This document shows positions 25,773 through 33,834 of a stretch of 64,000 bases of DNA, piece after piece; positions within the stretch are counted from its first letter, which is position 1; every line of letters begins with the position of its first letter. This DNA is from Legionella_C dresdenensis (GTDB lineage Bacteria; Pseudomonadota; Gammaproteobacteria; Legionellales; Legionellaceae), in contig NZ_JBHSAB010000026.1 of assembly GCF_042649825.1 (NCBI RefSeq), positions 1-64,000 of the forward strand. Direction: 5' to 3'. The position numbers were made by a program, and so were the translations under genes. Below the pieces are notes generated by a model. That model was not told the DNA's origin. It saw nothing but the letters and a program-made list of their open reading frames with translations, and did not search any database.

Positions 25773-28040
25773 ATGTTAAATAAAGAGTTGGAATTCACCT
25801 TAAATCTTGCATTTAAGGAAGCCAAAGAAAAACGTCATGAGTTTATGACTGTTGAACATTTACTGTTGTCTTTACTTGATAACCCTGCTGCAGGCAATGT
25901 TCTGCAGGCTTGTGATGCCAATATTGACGTTTTAAGGCGGGATCTGGTCGAATTTATCGATGAAACAACCCCGCGTATCCCTGAGGGCGAGCTGGATCGC
26001 GAAACACAGCCGACTCTGGGATTCCAGCGTGTATTGCAACGAGCAGTGTTCCATGTGCAGTCAGCTGGTAAAACAGAAGTTACCGGCGCCAACGTTCTTG
26101 CAGCTATCTTCAGCGAACAGGAAAGTCAGGCAGTCTATTTCTTAAGACGTGAAAATATAACCCGTCTGGATGTGATTAATTACATTTCACACGGGGTATC
26201 GAAATACCATAATAACGAAATGAATGACAATATGGGCTCTTCAATGGATGAAGAAACTATGTCATCTGACGGCAATGAATCACCGCTGGAAAGCTACTGC
26301 ATGAATCTTAACAAGCGTGCACGTCTTGGCAAGATTGATCCATTGATTGGCCGTCATGAAGAAATACAGCGTACTATTCAGGTGCTGTGCCGCAGACGCA
26401 AAAATAATCCCTTACTGGTTGGCGAGGCTGGTGTTGGCAAAACAGCTATTGCTGAAGGTCTGGCACGTCGGATTGTGGATGGCGAGGTACCGGAAGCGAT
26501 CAATAATTGCGTTGTCTACTCGCTTGATTTGGGTGCTCTGTTGGCAGGTACCAAATATCGCGGAGACTTCGAAAAACGCTTAAAAGCGGTCTTAAAACAG
26601 TTGAGTCAGCAGGAAGGCGCGGTGCTATTCATTGATGAAATCCATACCATCATAGGCGCTGGTGCAGCTTCTGGCGGGGTTATGGACGCCTCTAACCTGA
26701 TTAAACCCTTGCTGGCTAATGGTGAATTAAAATGCATAGGTTCTACAACTTATCAGGAATATCGCGGTATCTTTGAAAAAGATAGAGCTTTGGCGCGGCG
26801 ATTCCAGAAAATCGATATTACTGAGCCGTCAATTGATGAAACATTTGAAATCCTGAAAGGGTTGAAACCACGGCTGGAAGAGCATCATAACGTTAAATTC
26901 TCTACCGCTGCCCTGAAAGCAGCAGCTGAACTGTCAGCAAAATATATCAACGACCGTTTCTTGCCGGATAAGGCAATCGATGTGGTTGACGAGGCTGGCG
27001 CGTATCAGAATTTGTTGACTGCTAACAAACGCCGTAAAATTATCAGTGTCACTGAAATTGAAAATGTGGTTGCCAAAATCGCCCGCATCCCGGTTAAAAA
27101 AGTTTCTGCACGCGACAAGGATACCCTCCGTAATCTTGAACGGGATCTGAAATTACTGGTTTACGGACAGGATGATGCGATTACCGCATTGGCCTCAGCA
27201 ATCAAGCTTGCCCGCTCAGGGCTGCGCGAAGCGCAAAAACCGGTAGGTTGCTTCCTCTTTGCCGGCCCAACAGGGGTAGGTAAAACAGAAGTGACCAAGC
27301 AGCTGGCTAATCTTCTCGGCATTGAGCTGCTGCGTTTTGACATGTCTGAGTATATGGAAAAACATACCGTATCACGCTTGATTGGAGCTCCTCCAGGATA
27401 TGTCGGCTACGATCAGGGCGGATTGTTAACAGAAGCAGTTACTAAAAATCCTCATTCAGTGTTGCTGCTTGATGAAATTGAGAAAGCGCATCCTGATGTA
27501 TTTAACCTGCTGCTGCAGATTATGGATCACGGTACACTGACTGATACTAACGGCCGCCAGGCAGACTTTAGACACGTTATTCTGGTGATGACCAGTAACG
27601 CCGGCGCCAGCGAAATTACCCGTAATTCAATAGGATTTAATTTACAGGATAACAGCACTGACGGCCTTGAAATGATCAAGCGCCAATTTAGTCCTGAGTT
27701 CAGGAACCGACTTGACGCTATCATTAACTTTGCTCCGCTTGACCATGTGACAATTGGTCTGGTTGTCGACAAATTTATCATGGAGCTTGATGAGCAACTC
27801 AGCAATAAAGGGGTGACTTTCAAAGTAGATAAAGCTGCCCGTGAATGGCTGATTGAGCATGGTTATGATCGCGCAATGGGTGCACGGCCAATGGCAAGAC
27901 TGATTCAGGAACAGATCAAAAAACCGTTGGCTGATGAGTTGTTGTTCGGTAAACTGGCAAACGGCGGACATGTCACCATCCAGGTCAAAGACGGCAAACT
28001 GCACTTTGACAGCCATGATTACCGTGAAGGGGTGTGCTAG
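25773..28040 (+). CDS. clpA: ATP-dependent Clp protease ATPase subunit ClpA
   Basis: 755 residues, the normal size. AAA+ unfoldase that feeds substrates to ClpP. N domain 1-145 (MLNKELEFTLNLAFKEAKEK). First AAA module with Walker A GEAGVGKT (217-224) and LFIDEIHTIIGAGAASGG; second with GPTGVGKT (498-505), RFDMSEYMEKHTVSRLIGAP and LLLDEIEKAHPDVFNLLLQI. The GYDRAMGARPM C-terminal block is complete. The IGL-type ClpP-docking loop is not certain; HNSIGF-like NSIGFN near residue 620 is a candidate. Translationally close to clpS. Confidence 0.97.
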   Translation: MLNKELEFTLNLAFKEAKEKRHEFMTVEHLLLSLLDNPAAGNVLQACDANIDVLRRDLVEFIDETTPRIPEGELDRETQPTLGFQRVLQRAVFHVQSAGKTEVTGANVLAAIFSEQESQAVYFLRRENITRLDVINYISHGVSKYHNNEMNDNMGSSMDEETMSSDGNESPLESYCMNLNKRARLGKIDPLIGRHEEIQRTIQVLCRRRKNNPLLVGEAGVGKTAIAEGLARRIVDGEVPEAINNCVVYSLDLGALLAGTKYRGDFEKRLKAVLKQLSQQEGAVLFIDEIHTIIGAGAASGGVMDASNLIKPLLANGELKCIGSTTYQEYRGIFEKDRALARRFQKIDITEPSIDETFEILKGLKPRLEEHHNVKFSTAALKAAAELSAKYINDRFLPDKAIDVVDEAGAYQNLLTANKRRKIISVTEIENVVAKIARIPVKKVSARDKDTLRNLERDLKLLVYGQDDAITALASAIKLARSGLREAQKPVGCFLFAGPTGVGKTEVTKQLANLLGIELLRFDMSEYMEKHTVSRLIGAPPGYVGYDQGGLLTEAVTKNPHSVLLLDEIEKAHPDVFNLLLQIMDHGTLTDTNGRQADFRHVILVMTSNAGASEITRNSIGFNLQDNSTDGLEMIKRQFSPEFRNRLDAIINFAPLDHVTIGLVVDKFIMELDEQLSNKGVTFKVDKAAREWLIEHGYDRAMGARPMARLIQEQIKKPLADELLFGKLANGGHVTIQVKDGKLHFDSHDYREGVC

Positions 28041-28078
28041 CAGCATCTATTTATCACTGCCATTATGTTAAGGATTCT

Positions 28079-28110
28079 GTCATTCCCGCCTTCGCGGGGA
28101 TGACAAATTT
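28079..28110. repeat. Half REP element after clpA
   Basis: GTCATTCCCGCCTTCGCGGG then GATGACAAATTT fuses the left edge and the right half of the 92-bp element at 9422-9513, with the middle deleted. As a compact hairpin 38 bases after the clpA stop it could act as a 3' mRNA stabiliser. Confidence 0.8.
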
Positions 28111-28141
28111 TCTGAAACCTCTACAAGGGTTTTTTTTACCG

Positions 28142-28187
28142 CAAAAAACGCTACAATACAGGCAATAAGCCATGATGTGGAAAAGCA
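28142..28187 (+). promoter_or_regulatory. Promoter -10 and leader of the glycosyltransferase, duplicated at 29054
   Basis: AAAAAACGCTACAATACAGG leads into CAATAAGCCATGATGTGG and AAAAGCA before the ATG. TACAAT (28152-28157) is a good -10. The upstream 16-17 bases away is a T-run without a clear -35. The same leader, with a short insertion, precedes the gene at 29107. Confidence 0.55.
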
Positions 28188-28967
28188 ATGCTCAGTGTAA
28201 TAATTATAACGAAAAACGAAGAAGCCAATATCAGGCGGTGTCTTGAATCAATCAAATGGGTCGATGAGGTTATCGTGCTGGATTCGGGCAGCACCGACAA
28301 TACCGTTGCGATTGCGCAGGAATATACTGAAAAAGTTTTTATCAGTGAAGACTGGCAGGGGTACGGCATTCAAAAACAGCGTGTATTATCACTTGCCACC
28401 TGCGATTGGGTACTCAATCTCGATGCAGACGAGCAGGTCAGTGAGGACTTGAAAGATGTACTTGAATTAGCCATGGAATCTGAGGAGTTCGATGCCTATC
28501 GAGTACCGATTTGCATGAAGTTTTATGGCAAAGTCTTGCGTTATTCCTCAAGCCCCAAGCGCCATATTCGGTTATTCAAACGTGAGGGGGCAAATTATAG
28601 CGACGATATCGTCCATGAAAAAATTGTACTGCCAGAGGATAGCCGGATAGGGAAGATCAAAACGCCGATAATCCACAATTCATTTCAGGATGTCACTCAT
28701 GCGCTGGCAAAAGTGAATCGTTATTCTTCGTATAGCGCCAGGGTACGGCTGGAGAAAAATCACGGCAAACCGCCAAGCCTTACAAAAGTCCTGTTCAGCA
28801 CGTGCTGGATGTATTACCGTTGCCTTATTCTGCAGCTCGGTTTCCTCGATGGAAAAGCGGGTTTTCTGATGGCAGTACTTAATGCTCAGGGGACATTTTA
28901 TCGCGGTATAAAGCAGATATACCCGGATAGGGCAGCGAAAAAAATCAGCGCAGTAAAAGAAAAATAA
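28188..28967 (+). CDS. Family 2 glycosyltransferase, LPS-core WaaE/KdtX-like
   Basis: 259 residues, no membrane segment, peripheral cytoplasmic enzyme. GT-A fold signatures: LSVIIITKNEEANIRRCLES, VIVLDSGSTDNTVAIA, VLNLDADEQVSEDL (DxD nucleotide-sugar site) and KRHIRLFKREGANYSDDIVHE. The layout and the late LQLGFLDGKAGFLMAVLNAQ stretch match the WaaE/KdtX subgroup, which adds glucose or heptose to the LPS inner core. Donor and acceptor cannot be told. Its promoter/leader is shared with the next gene. Confidence 0.88.
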   Translation: MLSVIIITKNEEANIRRCLESIKWVDEVIVLDSGSTDNTVAIAQEYTEKVFISEDWQGYGIQKQRVLSLATCDWVLNLDADEQVSEDLKDVLELAMESEEFDAYRVPICMKFYGKVLRYSSSPKRHIRLFKREGANYSDDIVHEKIVLPEDSRIGKIKTPIIHNSFQDVTHALAKVNRYSSYSARVRLEKNHGKPPSLTKVLFSTCWMYYRCLILQLGFLDGKAGFLMAVLNAQGTFYRGIKQIYPDRAAKKISAVKEK

Positions 28968-28987
28968 TTATTTTGCAAAGACTGTAT

Positions 28988-29006
28988 TTGGGCCGCTCCG
29001 GCCCAA
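28988..29006 (+). terminator. GC-rich hairpin after the glycosyltransferase
   Basis: TTGGGCCGCTCCGGCCCAA forms seven pairs (TTGGGCC/GGCCCAA) with a five-base loop, 21 bases after the stop. There is no T-run, so termination is only a possibility; it also resembles the TTGGGC repeat family. Confidence 0.4.
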
Positions 29007-29042
29007 TATTACGAATTTGAATTCTGATCAGAATTTATCTGT

Positions 29043-29106
29043 TTGATAGACCTCTAAAAAACGCTACAATATGAATACTGGCAATAATTCATGATGTGGA
29101 AAAACA
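29043..29106 (+). promoter_or_regulatory. Sigma-70 promoter and leader of the PTP/phytase-like gene
   Basis: TTGATA (29043-29048), 16-base spacer, TACAAT (29065-29070). The leader ends CATGATGTGGAAAAACA before the ATG and is almost identical to the leader at 28142-28187. GGAA gives the Shine-Dalgarno in both. Confidence 0.65.
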
Positions 29107-30063
29107 ATGAAATCCAGCGAAAGGTTAATCTTGTTTTTATTAACTCTTTTATGTTCTCAATTATTGTTTGCAGAATCCACTTATTGCGACGCAACAAGAG
29201 AGCGTCCTTGTCTGGTACAGGATACTGATTATTCCAATTCGACCGTGCGTGATTTACGCAGCAGTTTAATGATAGCCGATTATTATTCCGGCAATAAAGC
29301 GGGTCTCGAACAATTCCGTGCTTCGGCAAGCTCACAACCCTCAGAGCCGGGCTGGCTGGTAGTTGCTGATTTTATTTATCAACAGACTGGGAATGGGACG
29401 CAAAAAGTCACTGTAATCGATTTGAGGCAGGAAAATCATGGTTATCTCAACGGAAACGCCATTACCCTGACCGATACGCATGACTGGATAAATGCGGATA
29501 AAAGCAAAGAAATGGCGCTGATGTACGAGCAGGAATGGTTAAACACCCTGGCTGTGGAAACGTTTATCAGTAATATCCTGAATGTAGAACAATTCAAGAT
29601 GGGGGAGTACGCTGCCGGACAGACCCTTAAAGTACAAGCAGTAAACAATGAAAAGGATGTGGTGACGAAACTTGGGTTTAATTATCACCGTTTGGCTGTT
29701 ACTGATCATCGCTCGCCGGACAGGCGCGAGGTCGATGCATTTATAGGCCTGGTAGATAACCTGCCGCCAGACGGGTGGCTGCATATTCACTGTCGCGGCG
29801 GCAAGGGGCGTACAACCACTTTTATGGTGTTATACGACATGTTGAAAAATGCGGATAAAGTCTCATTAGACGAGATTCTGGCCAGGCAAGCCGCTATTCC
29901 TCCTCATTACAACCTTACTGATATCAACAAAACCGATCCTGAGTTAGTGCCTTATTATTATGACAGACTGCTTTTTCTTGAACAATTTTATCACTTTGCG
30001 CAGTCCAGATTAGAAGGGAATCATCAAACCTGGTCTCAGTGGCTGGAATTGAGGAAATCGTAG
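29107..30063 (+). CDS. Secreted cysteine phosphatase, PTP-like phytase type
   Basis: 318 residues with a clear signal peptide (MKSSERLILFLLTLLCSQLL then FAES). The P-loop IHCRGGKGRTTTFMVLYDML has the HC(x)5R signature with catalytic Cys229 and Arg235. The general-acid loop AVTDHRSPDRREVDAFI has Asp200 in the TDHxxP arrangement of PTP-like myo-inositol-hexakisphosphate phosphatases. The mature enzyme would sit in the periplasm or be exported by type II secretion. Related proteins in Legionella and other intracellular bacteria act on inositol phosphates, phosphoinositides or phosphoproteins; the substrate here is not known. Conserved catalytic residues suggest it is active. Confidence 0.87.
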   Translation: MKSSERLILFLLTLLCSQLLFAESTYCDATRERPCLVQDTDYSNSTVRDLRSSLMIADYYSGNKAGLEQFRASASSQPSEPGWLVVADFIYQQTGNGTQKVTVIDLRQENHGYLNGNAITLTDTHDWINADKSKEMALMYEQEWLNTLAVETFISNILNVEQFKMGEYAAGQTLKVQAVNNEKDVVTKLGFNYHRLAVTDHRSPDRREVDAFIGLVDNLPPDGWLHIHCRGGKGRTTTFMVLYDMLKNADKVSLDEILARQAAIPPHYNLTDINKTDPELVPYYYDRLLFLEQFYHFAQSRLEGNHQTWSQWLELRKS

Positions 30064-30081
30064 CCTTGATGTATGCAGCTT

Positions 30082-30127
30082 TAGCGCTGTCTCGAAGCCT
30101 GTGGTATAGTGCCAAGCCTTCGAGATA
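30082..30127. repeat. Hairpin repeat TCTCGAAG..CTTCGAGA
   Basis: CTTTAGCGCTGTCTCGAAGC then CTGTGGTATAGTGCCAAG and CCTTCGAGAT. This is the inverted counterpart of 50237-50283, differing by a few bases. Stem TCTCGAAG(G)C with GCCTTCGAGA. Confidence 0.75.
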
Positions 30128-30133
30128 AATAAA

Positions 30134-30263
30134 GTCCCTAAAGTTATTATTTGTTTATTTAAACCACAGATTTTTAAATTTACCCGTATCTGCCCCCTCT
30201 CCCGCGAAAGGAATTTAAATAGTATACTGATGGTTCTTCGCGGGAGAGGGTTGGGGAGAGGGA
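30134..30263. repeat. Left arm of a ~129-bp imperfect inverted repeat
   Basis: Begins GTCCCTAAAGTTATTATTTG and ends GAGAGGGTTGGGGAGAGGGA. Read against the reverse complement of 30516-30644 it matches at roughly nine positions in ten over its whole length. The inner half contains the palindrome CCCTCTCCCGCG..CGCGGGAGAGGG. Confidence 0.88.
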
Positions 30264-30515
30264 AGCCGACAAATCGATACTGAGGCAACGCGCAAAGAAG
30301 TTACGTAGGCAAAGTACCCTTACAGCGCAGCATCTATGGTATTATCTTCGATTCTTCCGAAGCGCTTAATTTTTGAAAAAAACGTTCAATGATATTTCTC
30401 TCTTTATAGATTGTGGATCATGCTCTATTGGGTTTAGCCGCCTGCTCTTATTTGGGATAACATGCTGTATTCCTTTTCCAAAAATAAGCGCATCATCTAT
30501 TACCATTCGTGACAT
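30264..30515 (-). pseudogene. Decayed IS5-family transposase C-terminus
   Basis: Reading the minus strand in shifting frames yields ALIFGKGIQHVIPNKSRR, then NPIEHDP, then YKERNIIERFFQKL in a second frame, then LRFGRIEDNTIDAAL, stop, GYFAYVTSLRVASVSI in a third. This is the order and content of the C-terminal third of IS5/IS427-type transposases (PxKSNRKxP.., LYKERxxIERxFxxLK, FRRIxTRYDKxxxxF). At least two frameshifts and one stop make it non-functional. It lies exactly between the two arms of the 129-bp inverted repeat. No other gene is visible in 30064-30683. Confidence 0.75.
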
Positions 30516-30644
30516 TCCCTCTCCCCAACCCTCTCCCGCGAAGGATCATCAGTATACTATTTAAATTCCTTTCGCGGGAGAGGGGGCATATCGAGGTAAA
30601 TTTAAAATCTATGCTTTAAATAAACAAAAAATAACTTTAGGGAC
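30516..30644. repeat. Right arm of the ~129-bp imperfect inverted repeat
   Basis: Begins TCCCTCTCCCCAACCCTCTC and ends ATAACTTTAGGGAC, the reverse complement of 30134-30263 with about ten differences and one single-base gap. Confidence 0.88.
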
Positions 30645-30683
30645 GTTACCTAATTAAAATCTCTTTGCTTAATGGCAGTAAGG

Positions 30684-31106
30684 CTACAATCCATTATTAC
30701 CGGGAATGTAGACAAAACTTTGAGTAAGAGCGTCCTCCTCGGTATCTTCTATCGGTACCATAACCATGTCAGTCTCTATATCGTCAGCCTCCAATTCCAC
30801 AAAACCTGACCTTTCCGCTAGCGGTACAATTTTTCCCTTAGAGACTGGCTTTCCAATTAGGATTTTGCATGCCTCATCTATTTCTTTTTCAGTGTAGTGA
30901 GGATGGCGCTTCTTGAGTAGTGTAATATGCATATCAAGTTTCTTTTGATCTTCTATATCTGAAAATAACTCTGGGTTGGGTGGTACTGGCGTGTAAGAAA
31001 ATTTTGGATAGTTGAGCATTAATTGTGGTATTGGTGATTTAATTTTCGTTTGATCTGAAAGATCGGCCGGGGGATTTGAGGTTTGAAAAAAATTCCATCG
31101 AAACAT
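30684..31106 (-). CDS. Hypothetical protein, 140 residues
   Basis: Polar protein without signal peptide or membrane helix. Proline-rich N-terminal third (SYTPVPPNPELFSDIEDQKK), a helical charged middle (LLKKRHPHYTEKEIDEACKI) and an acidic tail (VELEADDIETDMVMVPIEDT). I recognise no family. It stands alone; the upstream ~100 bases contain the direct repeat ATGTACAATAT twice (about 31138-31170), a possible control site. The base composition and codon pattern look like neighbours' coding DNA, and no frameshift is evident. Reality as a gene is likely but not certain. Confidence 0.55.
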   Translation of the reverse strand: MFRWNFFQTSNPPADLSDQTKIKSPIPQLMLNYPKFSYTPVPPNPELFSDIEDQKKLDMHITLLKKRHPHYTEKEIDEACKILIGKPVSKGKIVPLAERSGFVELEADDIETDMVMVPIEDTEEDALTQSFVYIPGNNGL

Positions 31107-31223
31107 AATAGAGCACCATTTAATTAAGGTTTAAGCAATGTACAATATGCATTTAATATGTACAATATACCATTTTTAAAGGCTTGTGTCTATATAATGG
31201 TGGCTGTGCATGTTAATCGGGCA

Positions 31224-32249
31224 TCAAAAGGCAAGTTTCAGCTGTTCCCAGTAATTGTTATACAATGTAAGGGTTTCCTCCCCCACATCGCGTTGAAAAT
31301 GACCGCGTTTTAAAATATCAGCAGTAGGGTATATTTCTGGATTGTCCTTAATTCGGGTTGGTAATAATTCACGGCTTTTGGCATTAGTAATAGCATGCCC
31401 CTCCAAAAGGGCGATTTTAACGCCCGTTTCCGGTTTCATCATAAAGTTGATAAAAGCAAGCGCTTCCTTAGGATGAGGAGGATTTTTAGGAATGGCCAGA
31501 CAATCAACCCAAATGACATAACCATCCTGGGGATAGACAAATTGAATGTTATTATTTTCGGCCTGAGCCTTTAATACATCCCCATTCCAGGCCGAGCCAA
31601 TATTGGAATCCTCATCAATTATAATGGCCTGGATACCGTCACTGGCAAATAACTTGATATTAGGAACCAACTGCAGCAGATGTTCATAAGCCTGCTGGAT
31701 ATGCTGCGGGTTACTATCATTGGGATCAAACCCCAGGCTCATCAGCGCAATCGCAAAAATCTCACGGGAATCATCCAACAGCATCAATTGACCGCGCCAT
31801 TGCTTTTGCCAAAGCTGTCGCCAGGCGCCAGGAGGGGCTGAAACTTTTGACTGATTATAAAATATACCAGTGGCTCCCCAGATTAGAGGGGCGCTGTATG
31901 TATTGCCCGGATCATAGTCATTATTCTGAAATTGCTCTGCCAGATTCGCCATATTGGGTAGCTGGGCCTTATCCAGTTTGGCCAGCATGCCTTGCCTGCT
32001 CATACGCTCAACAAAATAGGCCGATGGCAGAATAACATCGTAGACAGGCGTGCTGCTGGCTTTTAGTTTGGCATACATGGTTTCATTGCTGTCGTAAGTC
32101 GAAAAATTGACCGTTATCCCGGTTTCGCGTTCAAATTGCTGAACGGCTTGTTTGGGAATTTCACCGCCCCAGACATAAACATTTACGACTGACTCTGCCA
32201 ATGCTGCTTGAGCGCTTAATATCAGGAGTATTGCTTGCAGATGTTTCAT
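31224..32249 (-). CDS. potD: Spermidine/putrescine-binding periplasmic protein PotD
   Basis: 341 residues with signal peptide (MKHLQAILLILSAQAALAES). Mature features of polyamine-binding proteins: VVNVYVWGGEIPKQAVQQFE, STYDSNETMYAKLKAS, YDVILPSAYFVERMSRQGML, IWGATGIFYNQSKV, and SNIGSAWNGDVLKAQAENNN. The acidic ligand residues are likely in the NGD and WVD segments. Last gene of potABCD, overlapping potC by four bases. Captures polyamine in the periplasm for the membrane complex. Confidence 0.95.
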   Translation of the reverse strand: MKHLQAILLILSAQAALAESVVNVYVWGGEIPKQAVQQFERETGITVNFSTYDSNETMYAKLKASSTPVYDVILPSAYFVERMSRQGMLAKLDKAQLPNMANLAEQFQNNDYDPGNTYSAPLIWGATGIFYNQSKVSAPPGAWRQLWQKQWRGQLMLLDDSREIFAIALMSLGFDPNDSNPQHIQQAYEHLLQLVPNIKLFASDGIQAIIIDEDSNIGSAWNGDVLKAQAENNNIQFVYPQDGYVIWVDCLAIPKNPPHPKEALAFINFMMKPETGVKIALLEGHAITNAKSRELLPTRIKDNPEIYPTADILKRGHFQRDVGEETLTLYNNYWEQLKLAF

Positions 32250-33013
32250 GTCGATTTACCTGAAATCCGATAAGATATGATGACCAATATCATTGAAATA
32301 ACAAACGTAATAGTGCATAAGGCATTAAGTTCTGGTGTAACCCCTGCGCGTACAAGGGAATAAATGGTCAATGGCAAAATATTATAATCAGGGCCGGCGA
32401 CAAAATAACTGATGATCACATCATCAAACGACATGGTAAAACAAAGCAAAAACGCACTTAATACTGCAGGCCATAACAACGGCAGCAGAATCTTGGTCAA
32501 GGCAGAAAAACGGCTGGCGCCCAAATCTAGCGCACTGAAGTAAATATTCGGGTTCAATGTTTTAATCCGGGCATTAATAGTCAAAATAACAAAGGGTAAA
32601 CAGAATGTAATATGAGCGATTAACAGACTGAAAAAGCCCAGCGGTAAATCAGCGACATTAAAGAAAATCAACAATGCTACGCCTAACACCAAATCAGGGA
32701 TAATGATCAATAGCAATAACAGCGTATACAGAATTTGACGATGGCGTGAGCGGTGTAAAAACAGATTAACGCAGGTTAATAATCCCAGCGTTGTCGCAAT
32801 AACAGAAGCGCTTAGCCCTAAAAATACCGAGTTGGCAAATGCCGACCATAAAGCACGGTCCTGGAATAGCTCATGATACCAGCACAATGAAAAGCCATGC
32901 CATTGCAACGAAAACCTGGCCTTATTTACCGAATAGAGTACCAGAACCAAAATAGGGAGATAGAGCAGGGCGTAAACCAGACATAAAAAAGTCCGCTGAA
33001 TAATCGCTTTCAT
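32246..33013 (-). CDS. potC: Polyamine ABC transporter permease PotC
   Basis: 255 residues, six transmembrane helices. The ABC-permease coupling loop reads SALDLGASRFSALTKILLPL (EAA motif variant). N-terminal LVLVLYSVNKARFSLQWHGFSLCWY is the usual PotC start. Overlaps both potB and potD by four bases, so the operon is tightly coupled. Confidence 0.94.
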   Translation of the reverse strand: MKAIIQRTFLCLVYALLYLPILVLVLYSVNKARFSLQWHGFSLCWYHELFQDRALWSAFANSVFLGLSASVIATTLGLLTCVNLFLHRSRHRQILYTLLLLLIIIPDLVLGVALLIFFNVADLPLGFFSLLIAHITFCLPFVILTINARIKTLNPNIYFSALDLGASRFSALTKILLPLLWPAVLSAFLLCFTMSFDDVIISYFVAGPDYNILPLTIYSLVRAGVTPELNALCTITFVISMILVIISYRISGKST

Positions 33014-33834
33014 CGTGCGGCCTCGCTATCGCGCACTTTATAAAATACCAGCAGCAATAACAGCAACAGTGTTAATATAATACTGGTCGCAGAACCTTGT
33101 GGCCAGTCTTCGAGAACCAGAAACTGATTTTGAATCATGTTACCCAGTAAAATAGAACGTGCGCCGCCAAGGACATTTGGAATATAAAACAGAGTCATTG
33201 CCGGAAGCAGGACAAGCATGCAGCCGGAAACAATCCCCGGTGCAGTATTAGGCAAAAAGACTCTGAAAAAAATTGACCATTTATTCGCGCCCAAATCTTT
33301 CGCCGCCTCAATCAGCCGAAAATCAAAACGCTCCATATTGGTAAAAACAGGCAATACCATAAAAGGGAACAGGTTATATACCAGGCCGATAATGACCGCA
33401 AAATTGGAATACAGCAGCGTCAGCGGCTGATGAATGAAATGTAGATGGAGTAAAATTGCATTCAGGATGCCGTTAAATTTAAGGATTGCAATCAGGGAAT
33501 AGGTTCTGACCAGCGAACTTGTCCAGAATGGAATAATAATCAGTAACAACAGCATCGATTGATGCCTGGATTTAATTAACAGGTAGCTAAAAGGATAAGC
33601 AAACAACAGGCATAAACTGGTAGTGATTAATGCGATTGCTAATGAACGCAGCAATACTTTGGCAAATACTGGCGTTAACAGAGATGTGTAATTTTCCAGC
33701 GTAAACGGCAGCGCTACAAGATTGGCGCTGTCTCGGGATAAAAAACTGGCAATAAGCAGCATCGACAACGGAATCAGACCAAAAGCCAGCAGCCAGCCAT
33801 AGACAATATAAAGCGAAGAGGATTTAGCTTTCAT
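33010..33834 (-). CDS. potB: Polyamine ABC transporter permease PotB
   Basis: 274 residues from the ATG at 33834 (MKAKSSSLYIVYGWLLAFGL). Longer in-frame starts up to 33936 would run 100 bases into potA and add a polar, unconserved leader, so they are rejected. Six transmembrane helices; EAA loop IEAAKDLGANKWSIFFRVFL; the motif LPFTLENYTSLLTPVFAKVL matches PotB/PotH. Overlaps potA by 11 bases and potC by four. Confidence 0.94.
   Translation of the reverse strand: MKAKSSSLYIVYGWLLAFGLIPLSMLLIASFLSRDSANLVALPFTLENYTSLLTPVFAKVLLRSLAIALITTSLCLLFAYPFSYLLIKSRHQSMLLLLIIIPFWTSSLVRTYSLIAILKFNGILNAILLHLHFIHQPLTLLYSNFAVIIGLVYNLFPFMVLPVFTNMERFDFRLIEAAKDLGANKWSIFFRVFLPNTAPGIVSGCMLVLLPAMTLFYIPNVLGGARSILLGNMIQNQFLVLEDWPQGSATSIILTLLLLLLLVFYKVRDSEAAR

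Noticed and set aside
30373..30564. 63-codon plus-strand open frame
   Set aside because: It crosses the IS5 remnant and one repeat arm on the wrong strand.
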